Assembly (NCBI GenBank): GCA_016098155.1 | Contig: JAAAJB010000015.1 | Span: forward strand, 62,001-126,000 | Direction of reading: 5' to 3' | Origin: Actinomortierella ambigua | Lineage: Eukaryota; Mortierellomycota; Mortierellomycetes; Mortierellales; Mortierellaceae | DNA: 64,000 nt | Shown: positions 1 to 11,300 of the stretch, piece after piece | Position numbering within the stretch: position 1 is the first letter of the stretch | Layout: every line of letters begins with the position of its first letter | Program-made: the position numbers and the translations under genes | Notes under the pieces: model-generated | Seen by the model: the letters and a program-made list of their open reading frames with translations, nothing else | Databases searched by the model: none | What the model was told of the DNA's origin: nothing

Positions 1-509
1 AGAGGCCGAAGCCTCTGGCTGCCCCCCTTCACGAGTGGGCCTGGTTTGAATCATGTCCGATTGGCCAGGTAGTTTGAATTTGTCCTCGGATAACATGGGT
101 TTGACAACGAACCCTGTGGTAGGGAAAGAAGGACTTGTTACTTTCCACGATAGTCGAAACCCCCACCCCCCATTTGTTCCGATATTTAGGGATATTTTGA
201 AAAAGAAACTCCATAACAACTACTATATTACAGAAATGGATGGTTTCCCTTAAAAAATATCACTGATCCGACCTTTTAGCCTGTTCGTAATTCCGCGGAG
301 GCTTGTTGGATAGTTGAAAGAAACAGTGGGCATGTCAGAGAACAGGATAAAAAAAAATAGGTTTATTTGGCTTCCAGATCCCCAAGCTGCTCGCCATGAA
401 CGGTCCGAGAAAAGAGAATAATAAAACAAGGGGGTAAATAAATACATAAATAAGAGTGAGAAAGAAAGAAAAAAACCTCCCTCTCTTTCTTCCCCCCTTT
501 TTTTTCTTT
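1..509. other. Left edge, no gene called
   Basis: No coding region is recognised here. The first 16 bases form a 6-bp stem with a 4-base loop (AGAGGC-CGAA-GCCTCT), too short to call as a functional element. The bases nearest ERG6 are pyrimidine-rich and are probably its 3' untranslated region. Confidence 0.5.
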
Positions 510-2336
510 TTACTGCTCATGCCCGGTGCCACCAGGCTTGCGAGCCACAAAGAAGTACATGACGGTGACAATGCCGAGCTTGCCGCCATCCGCGAGCGAG
601 GTGGCGCCCAAGTCCAAGAACTTTGCCACGTCGGCGCTGCCCTTGCCCGCGAGGCCGACCCACTCGAGGGCGGCGACCATGGAGTTTGTGACGACACGGC
701 CATACGTCGACGAGCGGAAGATGGTGAAGTAGTCCATGGGCGACCGGGCATAGCGCAGCTCGCCCGAGAGCGGGTAGTACCAAGGGGTCGGGTCATTGTT
801 CAACGCGCGGTCCTCGAGCTCGACAATCTCAAACCCGGCATCCCTGAGGGCATCCTTACAATCGGTGTGGGTGGCCAGGTTGACGATACTGCAGCCGACC
901 TCGATACCGCGCTTGATCCGCTGGTGCTCTGCGTTGGTGGGGTCGTACTTGTCCGTCAGGACCCATTCGTAGCAGGCAAAGACGCCGCCGGGTTTCAGGA
1001 TACGGTACGCCTCTGCATAGACACCCTTGAGCGATGACGCATGCGGGGTGGCCTCGATGGCGTAGCAGGCATCAAAAGTCTCATCCCCGAGCGGCATCTT
1101 CATAAAGTCGCCCTTGACAAACTCTTGGCGGTCTTGGAGGCCGTGGATGGCCGCGTAGCGGCGCGCGCGACGGATCTGGTAGTCGTTGATGTTGAGCCCC
1201 GTGATGTGCGCACCCGTGAAATGCGAAATCTCGCGCGCCGGCCCTCCCACACCACATCCAATGTCCAGGACACGGTCCGTCGGCTTGATACCGGCTCGGT
1301 AGGCCAGATAGTGCTCGTATCGCGCCATCGCTTGCGCCACGGCCTCGCCGTGGTAGAAGCGGCAAAAGTGGAAGGAGGTGCCCCAGGCGTACTAACACCC
1401 ACGTACACGCATAAACAAACAAAACAGAAATAGAAGATGGGAGGAAAGAAAAGTGGGAGTCAATGACCAGCAAGAACGGGGGTGAGGGGAGAGGTAGATA
1501 TTTAAGGTTCTCGAATAGGGCCCAAGCGCAGTTACAACAAATGTCCAAGCAATGCAAGGGCGGGAGGGGGGGAGGGGAGAGAGGATGGCCTTTTTGTCAG
1601 CCAAGAAGTGACGATGGGTCCCATTAGCCAACATGCCTGCCTTTCCCCCTGTTCCCACACCTAATCTTCCACTATAAGCGGTCTAATTCCGCTAATGCGA
1701 TGTGGCCCACTCCTGAAGGAAGTGGCACTATCAACATTCTCGTCCCCACTCCATCTACCCTTGTCCGCTCACCCCACCTTGGATTTTTTTTCCCACACTC
1801 ACCCTTCACTTTTTGCCCTTTTTGTGTTTGGTGGTTTGTCCATGGTTGTTTTTTTTCTCACTCCCGTATTATTGGCTCTTCTCTTGGTTGCTCCAGACAA
1901 CGCATAGTCAATGTCCTGATCTTGCTCTTTCTTTGCTTCCCGAATCGTCTCCAGGGCGACACCAAGGGAAGGAAGGCGGAAGAGGGAGAAGGGGGGTAAT
2001 GTAGGAAGGTAAAAAAATAAAAATAAAAATAAAAATCATGGCTTGCATTCGTGTTCAGCATACCTCGTAGAAATCCGTAGAGAGCTCAAAGTACTGGTTG
2101 GTGAGATCGGTCGCGGTAACGCCGTTGGACTGGGTGTTGGGCTGGTCGGGGTTTGCCTTCCATTCCTTGACGTACTGGGTAACAATCTCGGGCAGAAACT
2201 TGCGATTCTTGTTGATAAGCTTGGACAGGAACGAGTCACGATGATGTGTCTCCTCCCAGGTCGACGCATGCAGCAGTTTGGACCTTTCCAGGTCTTGCTT
2301 GTGGGCTTGGTTGGTACTTGAGCGCGCTGCGGACAT
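510..2336 (-). CDS. ERG6: Sterol 24-C-methyltransferase (Erg6)
   Basis: SAM-dependent methyltransferase that adds the C-24 methyl group to zymosterol in ergosterol synthesis, at the ER and lipid droplets in other fungi. Two exons, 2336-2064 and 1391-510, joined in phase 0 across a 672-base intron, give 384 aa, close to the yeast length. Exon 1 ends in the sequence TDFYE and exon 2 opens with YAWGTSFHFCRFYHGE, the characteristic Erg6 substrate-region motif, so the junction is secure. The SAM-binding motif I VLDIGCGVGGPAREI follows, then YAIEATPH and the C-terminal sterol methyltransferase domain ending in PGGTGHEQ. The start is the first ATG of exon 1. The intron is unusually long for this window. 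Identification is very secure. Confidence 0.95.
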
Positions 2337-4119
2337 CTTTATCTTGAACTCGGAATTGACTAGGTGTGCGAAAGGAGAAAAGTTGCGAGGGTGTTGAGGA
2401 CACGGAATGTGGGACAGGGAAGAAGAAGAGAAGAAGAGAAGAAGAGGAAGAAAAAGAGGAAGAGACAGGAAGGACAGAAAAATGCGCTTTGAGCGCGCAG
2501 TGCCTATGGGACCTCACGTGCGGCGAACAGTCTATTCCATGTTTCACGCCACAAGCGAGTTGCAAAGTCAACCGAGTCTCATCTTACAACCTCATTCACT
2601 AATGCGCTCACCTTTCCGCGTAAATGGGCTGTGGGCTATACACGTTGCAAAGGCGTCAATAATGTGTTTTCGTGATCAACGCTGCGGGCGATATCACAAG
2701 GCGTGAATGAACTTTGCTACACTCCCCATGGCACTTCCTGAGTGGTTGTCGAAAACTTGCGTGCAGGTGTCTCAGATGCAGGGTTGTACACTAATGGAGC
2801 TATACGTCTTCTTATATTGACGCGAAGATAAGGAGAAATCATCCGATGTTTTTACCAGCCAATGGTGCACATCCTCACTACCCGCTCCCCTGCAGAACCA
2901 CCCTCTCCATTTGTGGCAACTCGCAAAATTTTGTGGCAATCACAGCCGAATTCAAAACTGCGCAAGCTACAACTTTGATCAACGTTGGCTCTTTTATTTT
3001 TGAAATAGCGCAGAGGGAAGAGGTAAAAGAGGTGCCGCCTCACAACTTTAAGCTGATTTACCAAAGCACGCCAAAATTTTTTTTTTTTCATTTCTGGGAT
3101 GGTGCCCTTGTCGGTGCTTTGATGGTTCCAGTAGCTACATCATTGTTTTGAGAAAAGCTGAGAACATTTCCCGTGGGGTTGCTTTGACAACGTGCAATAT
3201 CACCCAGATGTAGTGTGGTCAAGTCGCGACCAAGGCCAAGCTGCGATGTTTGGTTTATTTTCGGGCACGCGCCACACTATGCTGTCCGCAAATCATAAGA
3301 AGAGAATTGTCATCTAGCTAGCTACACTCTCTCTAACCTCACTCTCACCTCCTCCTCACCTTCCGTCTCCGATCTTCCCATTGATACTGTCCAGCAGCTC
3401 CCAAAAAGTGTGAACATTTGACATTCTAGCAGATTTGTGAATAGGGCGAGTAAGGAGCCCCGATTGTCGTGAACTGGTCAAAACAAGAACTTCCCCTGCA
3501 CTGCTGTTTTACTTTTAAGGGGGGATCAGGCAAGTTCGAATGTAGGCTACTTTCAAATCTTCTCCTCCGTTGGGGGCTCGGACGTCAAGAAAACCAGAGA
3601 GCCTTGTGAATACTTGTCAAAGGAGATGGTAGTCCTTGGGGTGTGTGTGTGTTTATTAGCATTATCGAACGCAGCGAGGCTAATAGGCTCCATTATACAG
3701 ATAGATCACTCTCACAATCCACTGCAGGACTTTTTCCCTTGATTGTCTAATGCTCACACACATGTCTCATGCATTTATTATTGCAGAGCTGGCGTCAATC
3801 CTTGCAGTTTCCAACAACACGATACCGCAGTGAAGGAAGCAAGGGGCATGTGCGTGACAAGGTCCTGCAGTGAATTGTGAATGAGATACACACTTTTTCG
3901 TGTTTAGAACCTTGTGGCGCAAATGGCGCGTGCGTGCAGACGTAAAAATTTTTTTTTTCTTGGTTTGCTTTCGTCTCCATTTCTGTTATTGCAAACCACA
4001 ATTGTTGTTCAGCGATGGCTTCATCTCGGCAACCATCAGGAGTTGGTACATTGACCATGCATGGAAATGCAAATTCGAGTAGAGAACGATGCTGCCTAGA
4101 GCAAAGACTGAGAAAACCA
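2337..4119. other. Intergenic, no gene recognised
   Basis: About 1.8 kb upstream of ERG6. A purine-rich tract of GAAGAAGAG type lies at about 2405-2470 just upstream of the ERG6 start. Short open frames exist, for instance 2846-3151 on the plus strand, but they show no recognisable domain or convincing splice structure. I see no tRNA or repeat. Confidence 0.5.
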
Positions 4120-4940
4120 ATGGGACTAAAGGACAGCAAAAAAAAATGGCCCGGCGTGGACGCCTCGCCTTTCTTTCTCATAGATGGCCCTTTGCTCATC
4201 TCTACTCTGCTGGGCGACCCGCACGCCAACCTTGAAAAGGCCACAAGTGATATGATCCATGCCTTTGAGGTAACGGACAAAGGTTCCTAACTAGAGGACC
4301 CAGGAAGGACTGTCTCTGCTACTCGTCTTATTGCTCTCCGTTGTTTTATTCAACCCTCCTCTCTCCATCATTCTCCATTACCGTATTAGCCCAAAGCAGG
4401 GAAAGGAGGAGGTCAGCACAAAGCAGCACGAGTAGCGATGATGAAGCAATTGAGCGAGGCTCCCACCAAGATTCTCGAATCTCAGCCTTTGTTGGACAAG
4501 CAACTCGATCACACAACTGCTCAAGGTAACTAGATGGTTTGCTTAGGCAGCTGATGTCATACTGTTTGCTGTGAGAGAATATGGCTTCTCACCCCCCCCC
4601 CCCTTTTTCGTATTTTCTGACATCACCATATTAGTGTCGACAACGTTGGAGAGACTGCAACAACTTCAAAGCATGTTGAATGAAACGAAGCAGGTGCGCG
4701 AGACGAGCTGAAAAAGTAACACAGGAGACAACCTGAATGAAAAGACAAGAGATTAACATTATCAGCTTTCTTGGAAATACATAGCGCAAGGCAGCGAAGA
4801 CAGAACACCCTATCCAGGCCCAAAAACGGGCCTTTGAGAAGGAGATCCAGGAGGCCAAAGAGTCCTTTGACCAGGAGATGACCCTCCGACACAATGACAT
4901 GATCAAGCAGTATGTTGGCACGTTTGTGCATGCTACTTGA
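4120..4940 (+). CDS. Small coiled-coil protein, possible BLOC1S5 (muted) relative
   Basis: Four exons can be joined in frame: about 4120-4269, 4390-4525, 4635-4693 and 4785-4909, with good GT-AG borders and consistent phases (0, 1, 0, 2). The product is charged and helical, with the stretches TTLERLQQLQSMLNETKQ and KRAFEKEIQEAKESFDQEM. The order of its parts resembles metazoan BLOC1S5: a short N-terminal part ending in FE, a linker, a leucine-heptad coil, then a DQEM...IKQ helix. That would make it a subunit of a BLOC-1-type endosomal complex. The likeness was judged by eye and is weak. The first exon may begin at a splice site (TTTCTCATAG) near 4180 rather than at the ATG used here. The strong donor GTATGT at 4910 implies a further short exon not located; reading through ends at 4940. 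Confidence 0.4.
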
Positions 4941-5283
4941 TAGAATCCTTCTACTCTCCCTTTCCACCCTCTGCACCTTCTTGTGTATGTACTTTAGTCA
5001 ATCAACAGCGTTCTTTCATATTTTTTTTTTTTATCTTTCCCATGTTTAATTGTTTTTTTTTTTGGTATCCCTTCAAACGTGAAGACATTGTGTTCTCATG
5101 TTCTGCGACTACTAAGGGTGGGTGCAAGCAGGTGGGGTAGAAGGTTTAGTCCTCGTGTGGAAGTTTTTTTGTTTTTGTTTTTCATGGCAAGATGGGTTGA
5201 TAGGGCCCTCCTTCCTTTCGAACGAATTTTATCCGCTTTCTTCCAAGAATGTAGAAAGACGCCACCGACCTAGTGCCTGCGGA
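4941..5283. other. Intergenic between two gene ends
   Basis: T-rich tracts between the coiled-coil gene and the LisH/CTLH gene, which converge here. It probably holds both 3' untranslated regions and perhaps the missing last exon of the upstream gene. Confidence 0.4.
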
Positions 5284-7492
5284 TTAGAACAAAAAGAGAT
5301 CATTTAGAGACGGCGGGAGAACAGCGTGAGAAAAGTTTCTTTCCTGGAAGAGAGGAGGGCGGGTGAGACGAAGAAGGGCTCGGACAATTCAAACGTGCCA
5401 CGTTATTCCATACCTTATGGCCTCGCTTCGATTTGGATTGGTCCGTTGCAAGCAACTCGCGGACAAGTGTTGCCTGTTTGACGACTCTTTGCAATGCCGG
5501 TTCGCTCGCCATGCCGTTGTATCCTATCATTGCCATGGAAGGCGAGCAGTGAAAAAAAAAACCAAGTGAAGTTAACGTGTTAGCCCCAAAGTTGCACGTG
5601 CAAAGGGGCGGGGGAGCATTTCCTCCAACATGTCCTATCTTCTTGTGTTTTCTTTTTGTCTTGGAATGGCAGGAAGAGGAGAAGAAGGAGTAAATTACCG
5701 AGTATAGCACTATTCATCAAGTCTGCCAACTTATCCCTCTCGGACTGACGCAAGAAGTCGGCGATGGGCGACCGTTCGGGGTCCTTGTAGGCCAAAATGG
5801 GGACGATTTCATTGAGCTCCTGGACATACTTTTGGGCACCTGATTCATCAATCTTGCGGAAGACTGCCAGTACTTCCTGGGCAAACATCAGGGCCTCAGG
5901 GCCCTTGTTGGACCCTTGGCGCACAATCTCAATAAACTTTTGGCATTGCATCTTAAAGTTCATCTGGATCGACAGCGGCGTCGTCAAGGGCGATGTAGGA
6001 TCGATTGACAACACCCCCGGAAACGTTGCGTTACACATGTCCATTGCCCGCCCAATGTCGCCTTTCGAAATCAGTGATCGGATGGCTATGGATAAATAGT
6101 TTATGTGAGTGAGGGGGGAAAGGGGACGAGCGAAGGAGTAGATCAGTAAAAACAAACGCTCCCTTTGGGATGAGTGCAACAGATCATCCCACGCTTTCCG
6201 CCTATTTGCCCATTGACGCTTTTATAAAAGGTGTCAGAGATCGACGACGATAAAAGAACAAACAAGTGTTTTTGTGGGATTGGCCCGAATCGAGATGGCA
6301 GGGTGGCTGATAAAACGACTGAGAGGACGTGTGTAGGAACCAGGGAAGGGCCACACAGTTGGGTGAAGGTGAAGGCCACGCTTTGAGGAGGACGGAAAGA
6401 ATCAATGGGGGGGGGGTGAGAGGGGAAGCCCTGATAACCACACTGGAAATGCAGATCAAAAAAAAAAAATTCCTACACCCCTACACAAGAAGGGGTGGGG
6501 GCGGGGTGAAAACAAGCACTAAGCGCCTTCTCCTGTGTCAGTGTCGGTCAGCCTGTCAGACAGGGGAACCCCCCAGGTACATCATCTCCTCCTCTCCTCC
6601 TCTCCCTCCCCCTCCCCACTATTCGAGAACTGTGTTCTATGCTTGCTCGCTTCCATCCCAAGCACCCTGCAAAGCAAAGAGTGCAGGGGTAGGGAGGGGG
6701 GCAGGCAGCACAATACGAATGAGGTGCTGGTGGTGGTACAGGCGGGAGGACTGGGGTTATTGCCATTCGCCTCATCCTTCCTTCGGTTCTCTCTCACCCC
6801 ACTCACACACACCCCCTCGTGACAATCATGTTACTGGTGTAATTCGTCTTACCTTTCCGAATGTCAAGGTTCTTCAGCTGTTCGTCGATATGATGTGCAT
6901 GCGGCTTGTCCGCCGCCGCCGTAAATGTACTGGCTGCCAGGCTCCCGTCCTCCTGATCCACCACGGGCTCTCCCATCGGACTATCGCCTTCTGCGTCCAC
7001 TTCATGAAGCTGTGCTGCCGTTCGTTGCTGCTGTTGCTGTTGCTGTTGTTGTTGCTGTTGAGCTGAACTGGTATTGGTACTGATACTGGTCATGCTGCTG
7101 GTTTCGGAAGACATTGGCTTCTCAAGGTCCATGTACAATGCTGCATCATCATTCATGCAGTCACGGCGAGGACCCATGCTGCCAATACTGCTACCACTAA
7201 TGCTGCTACTGCTGCTGCCATTCCGACCATTGGTGGCGGCATTGAATGCTGAGGAAGAATGGCCATTGGAGGTATGCCGACCGTCTAGCATGTTGGAATG
7301 TTGACTACTGCTGCTACTGGGATAGAGACTTGAGTTTGCATTGGCGTTGTCCTTGGAGGTGTCGAGGTTATCCTTCATAAAGGCGCGTGCCGTCTCGCCA
7401 TAGCAGTTGTGCAGAAGGTAGTCCAGCACCAGTTGCCGAGGAACAGAGGCATCGATCTTGGGCAGGTTCTGCGCGTCAGAGTCCAGGTCCAT
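5284..7492 (-). CDS. LisH-CTLH-CRA protein, RanBPM/GID complex type, without SPRY
   Basis: Exons 7492-6853, 6085-5699, 5523-5414 and probably 5343-5284 join with phases 1, 1 and 0. The N-terminal LisH motif (about residues 17-45, core LVLDYLLHNCYGETARAFM) is followed by a Ser/Asn-rich linker with a 12-residue glutamine run. Then come a CTLH domain (IRSLISKGDIGRAMDMCNAT) and a CRA domain (LNEIVPILAYKDPERSPIAD, LMNSAIL). This order is that of RanBP9/10 and Gid1/Gid8 subunits of the CTLH/GID E3 ubiquitin ligase. The SPRY domain typical of RanBP9 and Gid1 is absent, and the long low-complexity linker differs from compact Gid8. Membership in a CTLH complex is inferred from the family. The last exon is uncertain: ignoring the donor at 5413 gives a stop at about 5300 instead. 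Intron 1 is 767 bases. Confidence 0.75.
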
Positions 7493-8310
7493 GGATGCTG
7501 TGGTGTTTTGCGGGTGTGGTGTTGGAGTGTTCTGTGTGGTTGGGTCGTGGTGCGTAGTGCCGTCTGTCGTCTCGCAACCTTGGACTAGTTGGCTGACGTA
7601 GAGCTGAAGTGTTTGCTAGATGGGTTTGCTTGTGTGGGAGAGAAGGGAGAAACGAAAGAGAAAGGAAAAGGGAGGGGGTGTGGTAGGAGGGGCAAAGGAC
7701 GGGGTGGGGGGGAAAAAGTTCAAGGTTTTTTGTTCTAAAGCGCCAGCAAACGACTGGGGCTGTTGTGTCTCGTGCGTAGTATGGTGCAATGGCGAAGCTA
7801 TTTAATGAGGCGCGGTGTGAGGACGGCGAATGGTGCGGGTTGTGGACCTGGAGTGGAGTGGAGAGTAGAGGAAAGCAGACCTCGGTTTTGCAGTCAGGTA
7901 CAGGGTAGCGTTACAATGAGCAGCAGGTGATGCCTGAATGCATGCATCTCACATGAGTGCTCTACCACTTTTCCCAGTCACGAAGCCGCCGGCCAATTGT
8001 CTTCAAGCAGTGAAGCGCCTTCCGGTTTCTCACTCCTCAGCAACATCGAAAAAGATATGAGCACGCGCGTTTTGAGAGTTATATCATTCATTCGTGCTCC
8101 AAGAAACCTTCTTCTGGCACTCACAACAGAGTGACATAGTGGTCCACCTTGGACAAGAACCAAATGCCTCTGGAAATCGCTCGCTCACGAATGCGAGGAT
8201 CTACAAGGTCATCCTCATAGGAGGGCTCTTGTTTAGCAGGAAGAGGGATGTCTATGAGGAAGATTGGGAGGGACTCGCCATCCAACTCAAAATGTTGCCA
8301 AAGGAGGGCT
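7493..8310. other. Promoter region of the LisH/CTLH gene, no gene
   Basis: This holds the 5' region of the minus-strand CTLH gene and the 3' flank of USP48. It has purine-rich and GT-rich tracts at about 7620-7720. No coding signal or repeat was recognised. Confidence 0.45.
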
Positions 8311-11300
8311 CTAGCCTAGTTCCATTGGGCGGGTTGGCTCTGGAGGCGCAAAGTCTTGCAACATCGGGAGACAGAGAGTGGAAAGAAAAGAGAGGTCAGT
8401 CAGATGGTGGTGCTAATCCATCGCACAGATTCAAGACCTAACACGCAGAGAGAGAGCATTATGAAAGTTACCATCAAGCTGTGTAAAGTCCAGATGGTCG
8501 CCACTCTCTTCAAAGATAATCATGTCAAGCGTGGACCGTGGAAGGATGCCCAGGCTCCCCATCGTCGCCCCATTGTCATCGAGCTCGACCATATTCCACT
8601 TCAGCTGTTGGTACAGTGGCACGACGTCAGTCTGTTGCATGATCTATATGGCTCAGAATGCTCCGTATGTCAATACCAAGTTAAAACACACCGCCAACAT
8701 GAGTCAAAGTACGGGATCGACTGTGCACACATTCATTCATACCTTCAATTTCAAGTCCATGACAGTATCTGTTTTGTTGACAAAGATCTTGATCGTCTTG
8801 ACCTTGCTGGCCTTGTTTCTCGAGTTGCTATTCGTCTTCCTTACTCGCTTGGATCGACGAGAGTATGTGATCGCCGGTTCTGGACGCTTCTTCAAAGTTT
8901 CCGGACTGTCATCGGCCTCCAAAGTAGACGAGTGGGTAGTGGGCTCTTCGATGGGAGCATCTGTGCGCGTTTCATACTCCGCTTTTGACTGATCTGCTTT
9001 GGTCGTAATACGGATAGTAATCTCAACCGACTCGTAGTTGAGCTGCCTTGCTTGCCGACACTGTGTACAAACTTGATGGCTTGCTACTAAAAGCTCACCT
9101 GTGGAGTTACTGTCTTTGGCAGGGGCTGGCTCAACGAAAAAGATCCTGGGGTATCCCTCATAACTTTTTATGGTGTAACCATGTTAGAAAACGCGTGAAA
9201 AGAGGGTACGAAGGAAATTTTGGTATGAGCACAAGTTGAAAATTTCTTACATGGCGCTGAAGTAGGCCCACTCGTCTTCTCTGAGCAACGCAATGTCATC
9301 GCTGTCTTGAACATCGCCGTCAGAGAGTACATCATAGAGCAGACCATTGTGCTCGCACAACAGTGGACTGTTGTCGCACAGAGTGGGGCGGTCAGCCACG
9401 GTTGGTCGCTTGACAAACGCCAACCAGAGCCGAAGAAAATCTACCCATGAACAAGCATACCAAACATTAGTTCTGGATATGAAGTGGTCTGCAATAAGGT
9501 TGTCCGGAAGCGCTCAGATAGATAAGTAGACAGGCCAACAGGCAGAGAAAGAGAGGGAGAGAGACAGGATGGAGAGAGAGAAAGGTACCTTTGTTGACGA
9601 CATACAACGTGTCTCCAGCGTTGCGACTCGGGGCTGACATAGCCCGCATAAACACACCTGCGAGTTCTTTCTATGATTTGCAAAAAAAAAAAAAAAAAAA
9701 GGATGAGAGGTGGTCGTCGTGAGCTGAAAGCCTAGATTCCGCGAATAAATCGTGAAAGCGAGTTCAAATCATTCTTTGTAGTTTTACCTTTTCATTCGCA
9801 GCAATGTCAACCAATTGTTGCTTGGCGGCAACATCCGCAGATTGATCCATTGTGCAAACTGGGCACTCCTCGGAGTCGCTGGTGGGAAGACCCAATTCTC
9901 CAAACAAGCGCTTCAACACCTCCAAGGCCTTGATGGAAAATAAGAAAAAAAAAGGCGTTCAAATCAGCGCATTGATTCAAACTTACTGGTTCTCAAGAAT
10001 TGTTCTGCGTACACTTTTGCCTACATACCGACTTATTCACTAACTTGCGCCGTGTCTTGTCCGTAGTTAGGTTCCCATGCGGGCAGTACACATCCGAGAG
10101 ATAATCACCCGATGCTGGGCTTGGATCGTCCTGCAGAACCACTTCGCCTGCCCCACCTTCTCCCCCTCCTCCATCTTCTCCCTCACCTTTAAACCTGGGT
10201 GACTTTTTCAGCCACTCACCCAGCCAAGCTCTGGAGATCCAGAGCGCCGCCGGACTCCTAGCGTTTTTGCTCTTTCGCTCGTACTCCTCAGTATCCTTGC
10301 GATGTTGGGTAGAGTATAGCATCTCGAGCGCGTAGCGTGTCACACATGGCTCGCAAAGGTCTTTGTCTGTAAGAATCGGCGCTAGAACGTGCATTCGGTC
10401 GTTGACCAGCTTCAGGCCGGTTGCCTACAGCGAGCCCAAACACGATAAGGAAAAAAAAATATTAGGATGCGTCAATGAGTCTCCGTTCCTCGCCTTAGAA
10501 CGTGCTAACACACCCCTATATTTTCTCTGGCGGTTCGATTTGTCCCCTCGACAAGGCGCTACAAGAGGCTAGTCCGCGAGAAAGAGGGGCCGGGAGAGGG
10601 AGAGGGCTTTTTCAGTGCCTTCCCTGCTCCGATCATTTCTGCGAAAGACTCCTTCCAGTACTTGAAGCTTTTGAGTAAAGCGAAAGAGGTATACCTTATT
10701 TATGCGCTTGGCTTTGGTGATCGACATAGGATCGAGCTTCCCATGTGTGCACATGATCGAGGCGTTCGCCATGCCGATGGCTTCCTCGGTAGGAGGCGGT
10801 ACACTTTCCGGGTTCTCAATGAGTTTTTCCAGGCTGCTGACTGAAGCATAGTAACAAGGCTCCTAAAAGGTGTTTGTTCAACGAAGAGTCAGGCATTGGT
10901 TTTTCCCTCAACAAAGTAAACAAAAGTATAACTGCTGACAAGACCCCGAACAATTACTTGATCACTGCTGACTTGCCAATCTTGGTAGATGTCTCTCAGA
11001 GCCTTCCTCTCTGCTTCAAACTGCTCCTTGAGTTCCTTGATCCTAGCGGAGGTCACAAGAAACAAACAAACAAACAAAAGTTTGATCAGCTATTCTTCAC
11101 ACTGAGGGCCGACTCTTCTCTATCTCTCGTCGAGAGAAGATATGCAAAAGATGTTTCTCATACCTCTGCTCCTCCTTGGCCAATTCTTCCTCGAACACTT
11201 CATTCTGACTCAACACTTCTTCCATGACACGGCTAGGTGGTGCAATAGGCTGCGATTGACTTTCAGCGGACTTGCGACGGGTATATGTCAATAAGTAGGC

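Noticed and set aside
1..16. Perfect short hairpin at the left edge
   Set aside because: A 6-bp stem is expected by chance in 64 kb, and nothing around it suggests a function.
2405..2470. GAAGAAGAG tract considered as a coding Glu/Lys run
   Set aside because: It lies just upstream of the ERG6 start on the opposite strand and has no flanking coding signal; simple-sequence leader is more likely.
3520..3560. Possible tRNA B-box (AGTTCGAATGT)
   Set aside because: No matching A-box, acceptor stem or T-stem pairing around it.
6329..7304. 245-aa plus-strand frame and others over the CTLH gene
   Set aside because: They lie antisense to the poly-Q exon and its intron. The poly-Leu run is the reverse of the CAG repeat.
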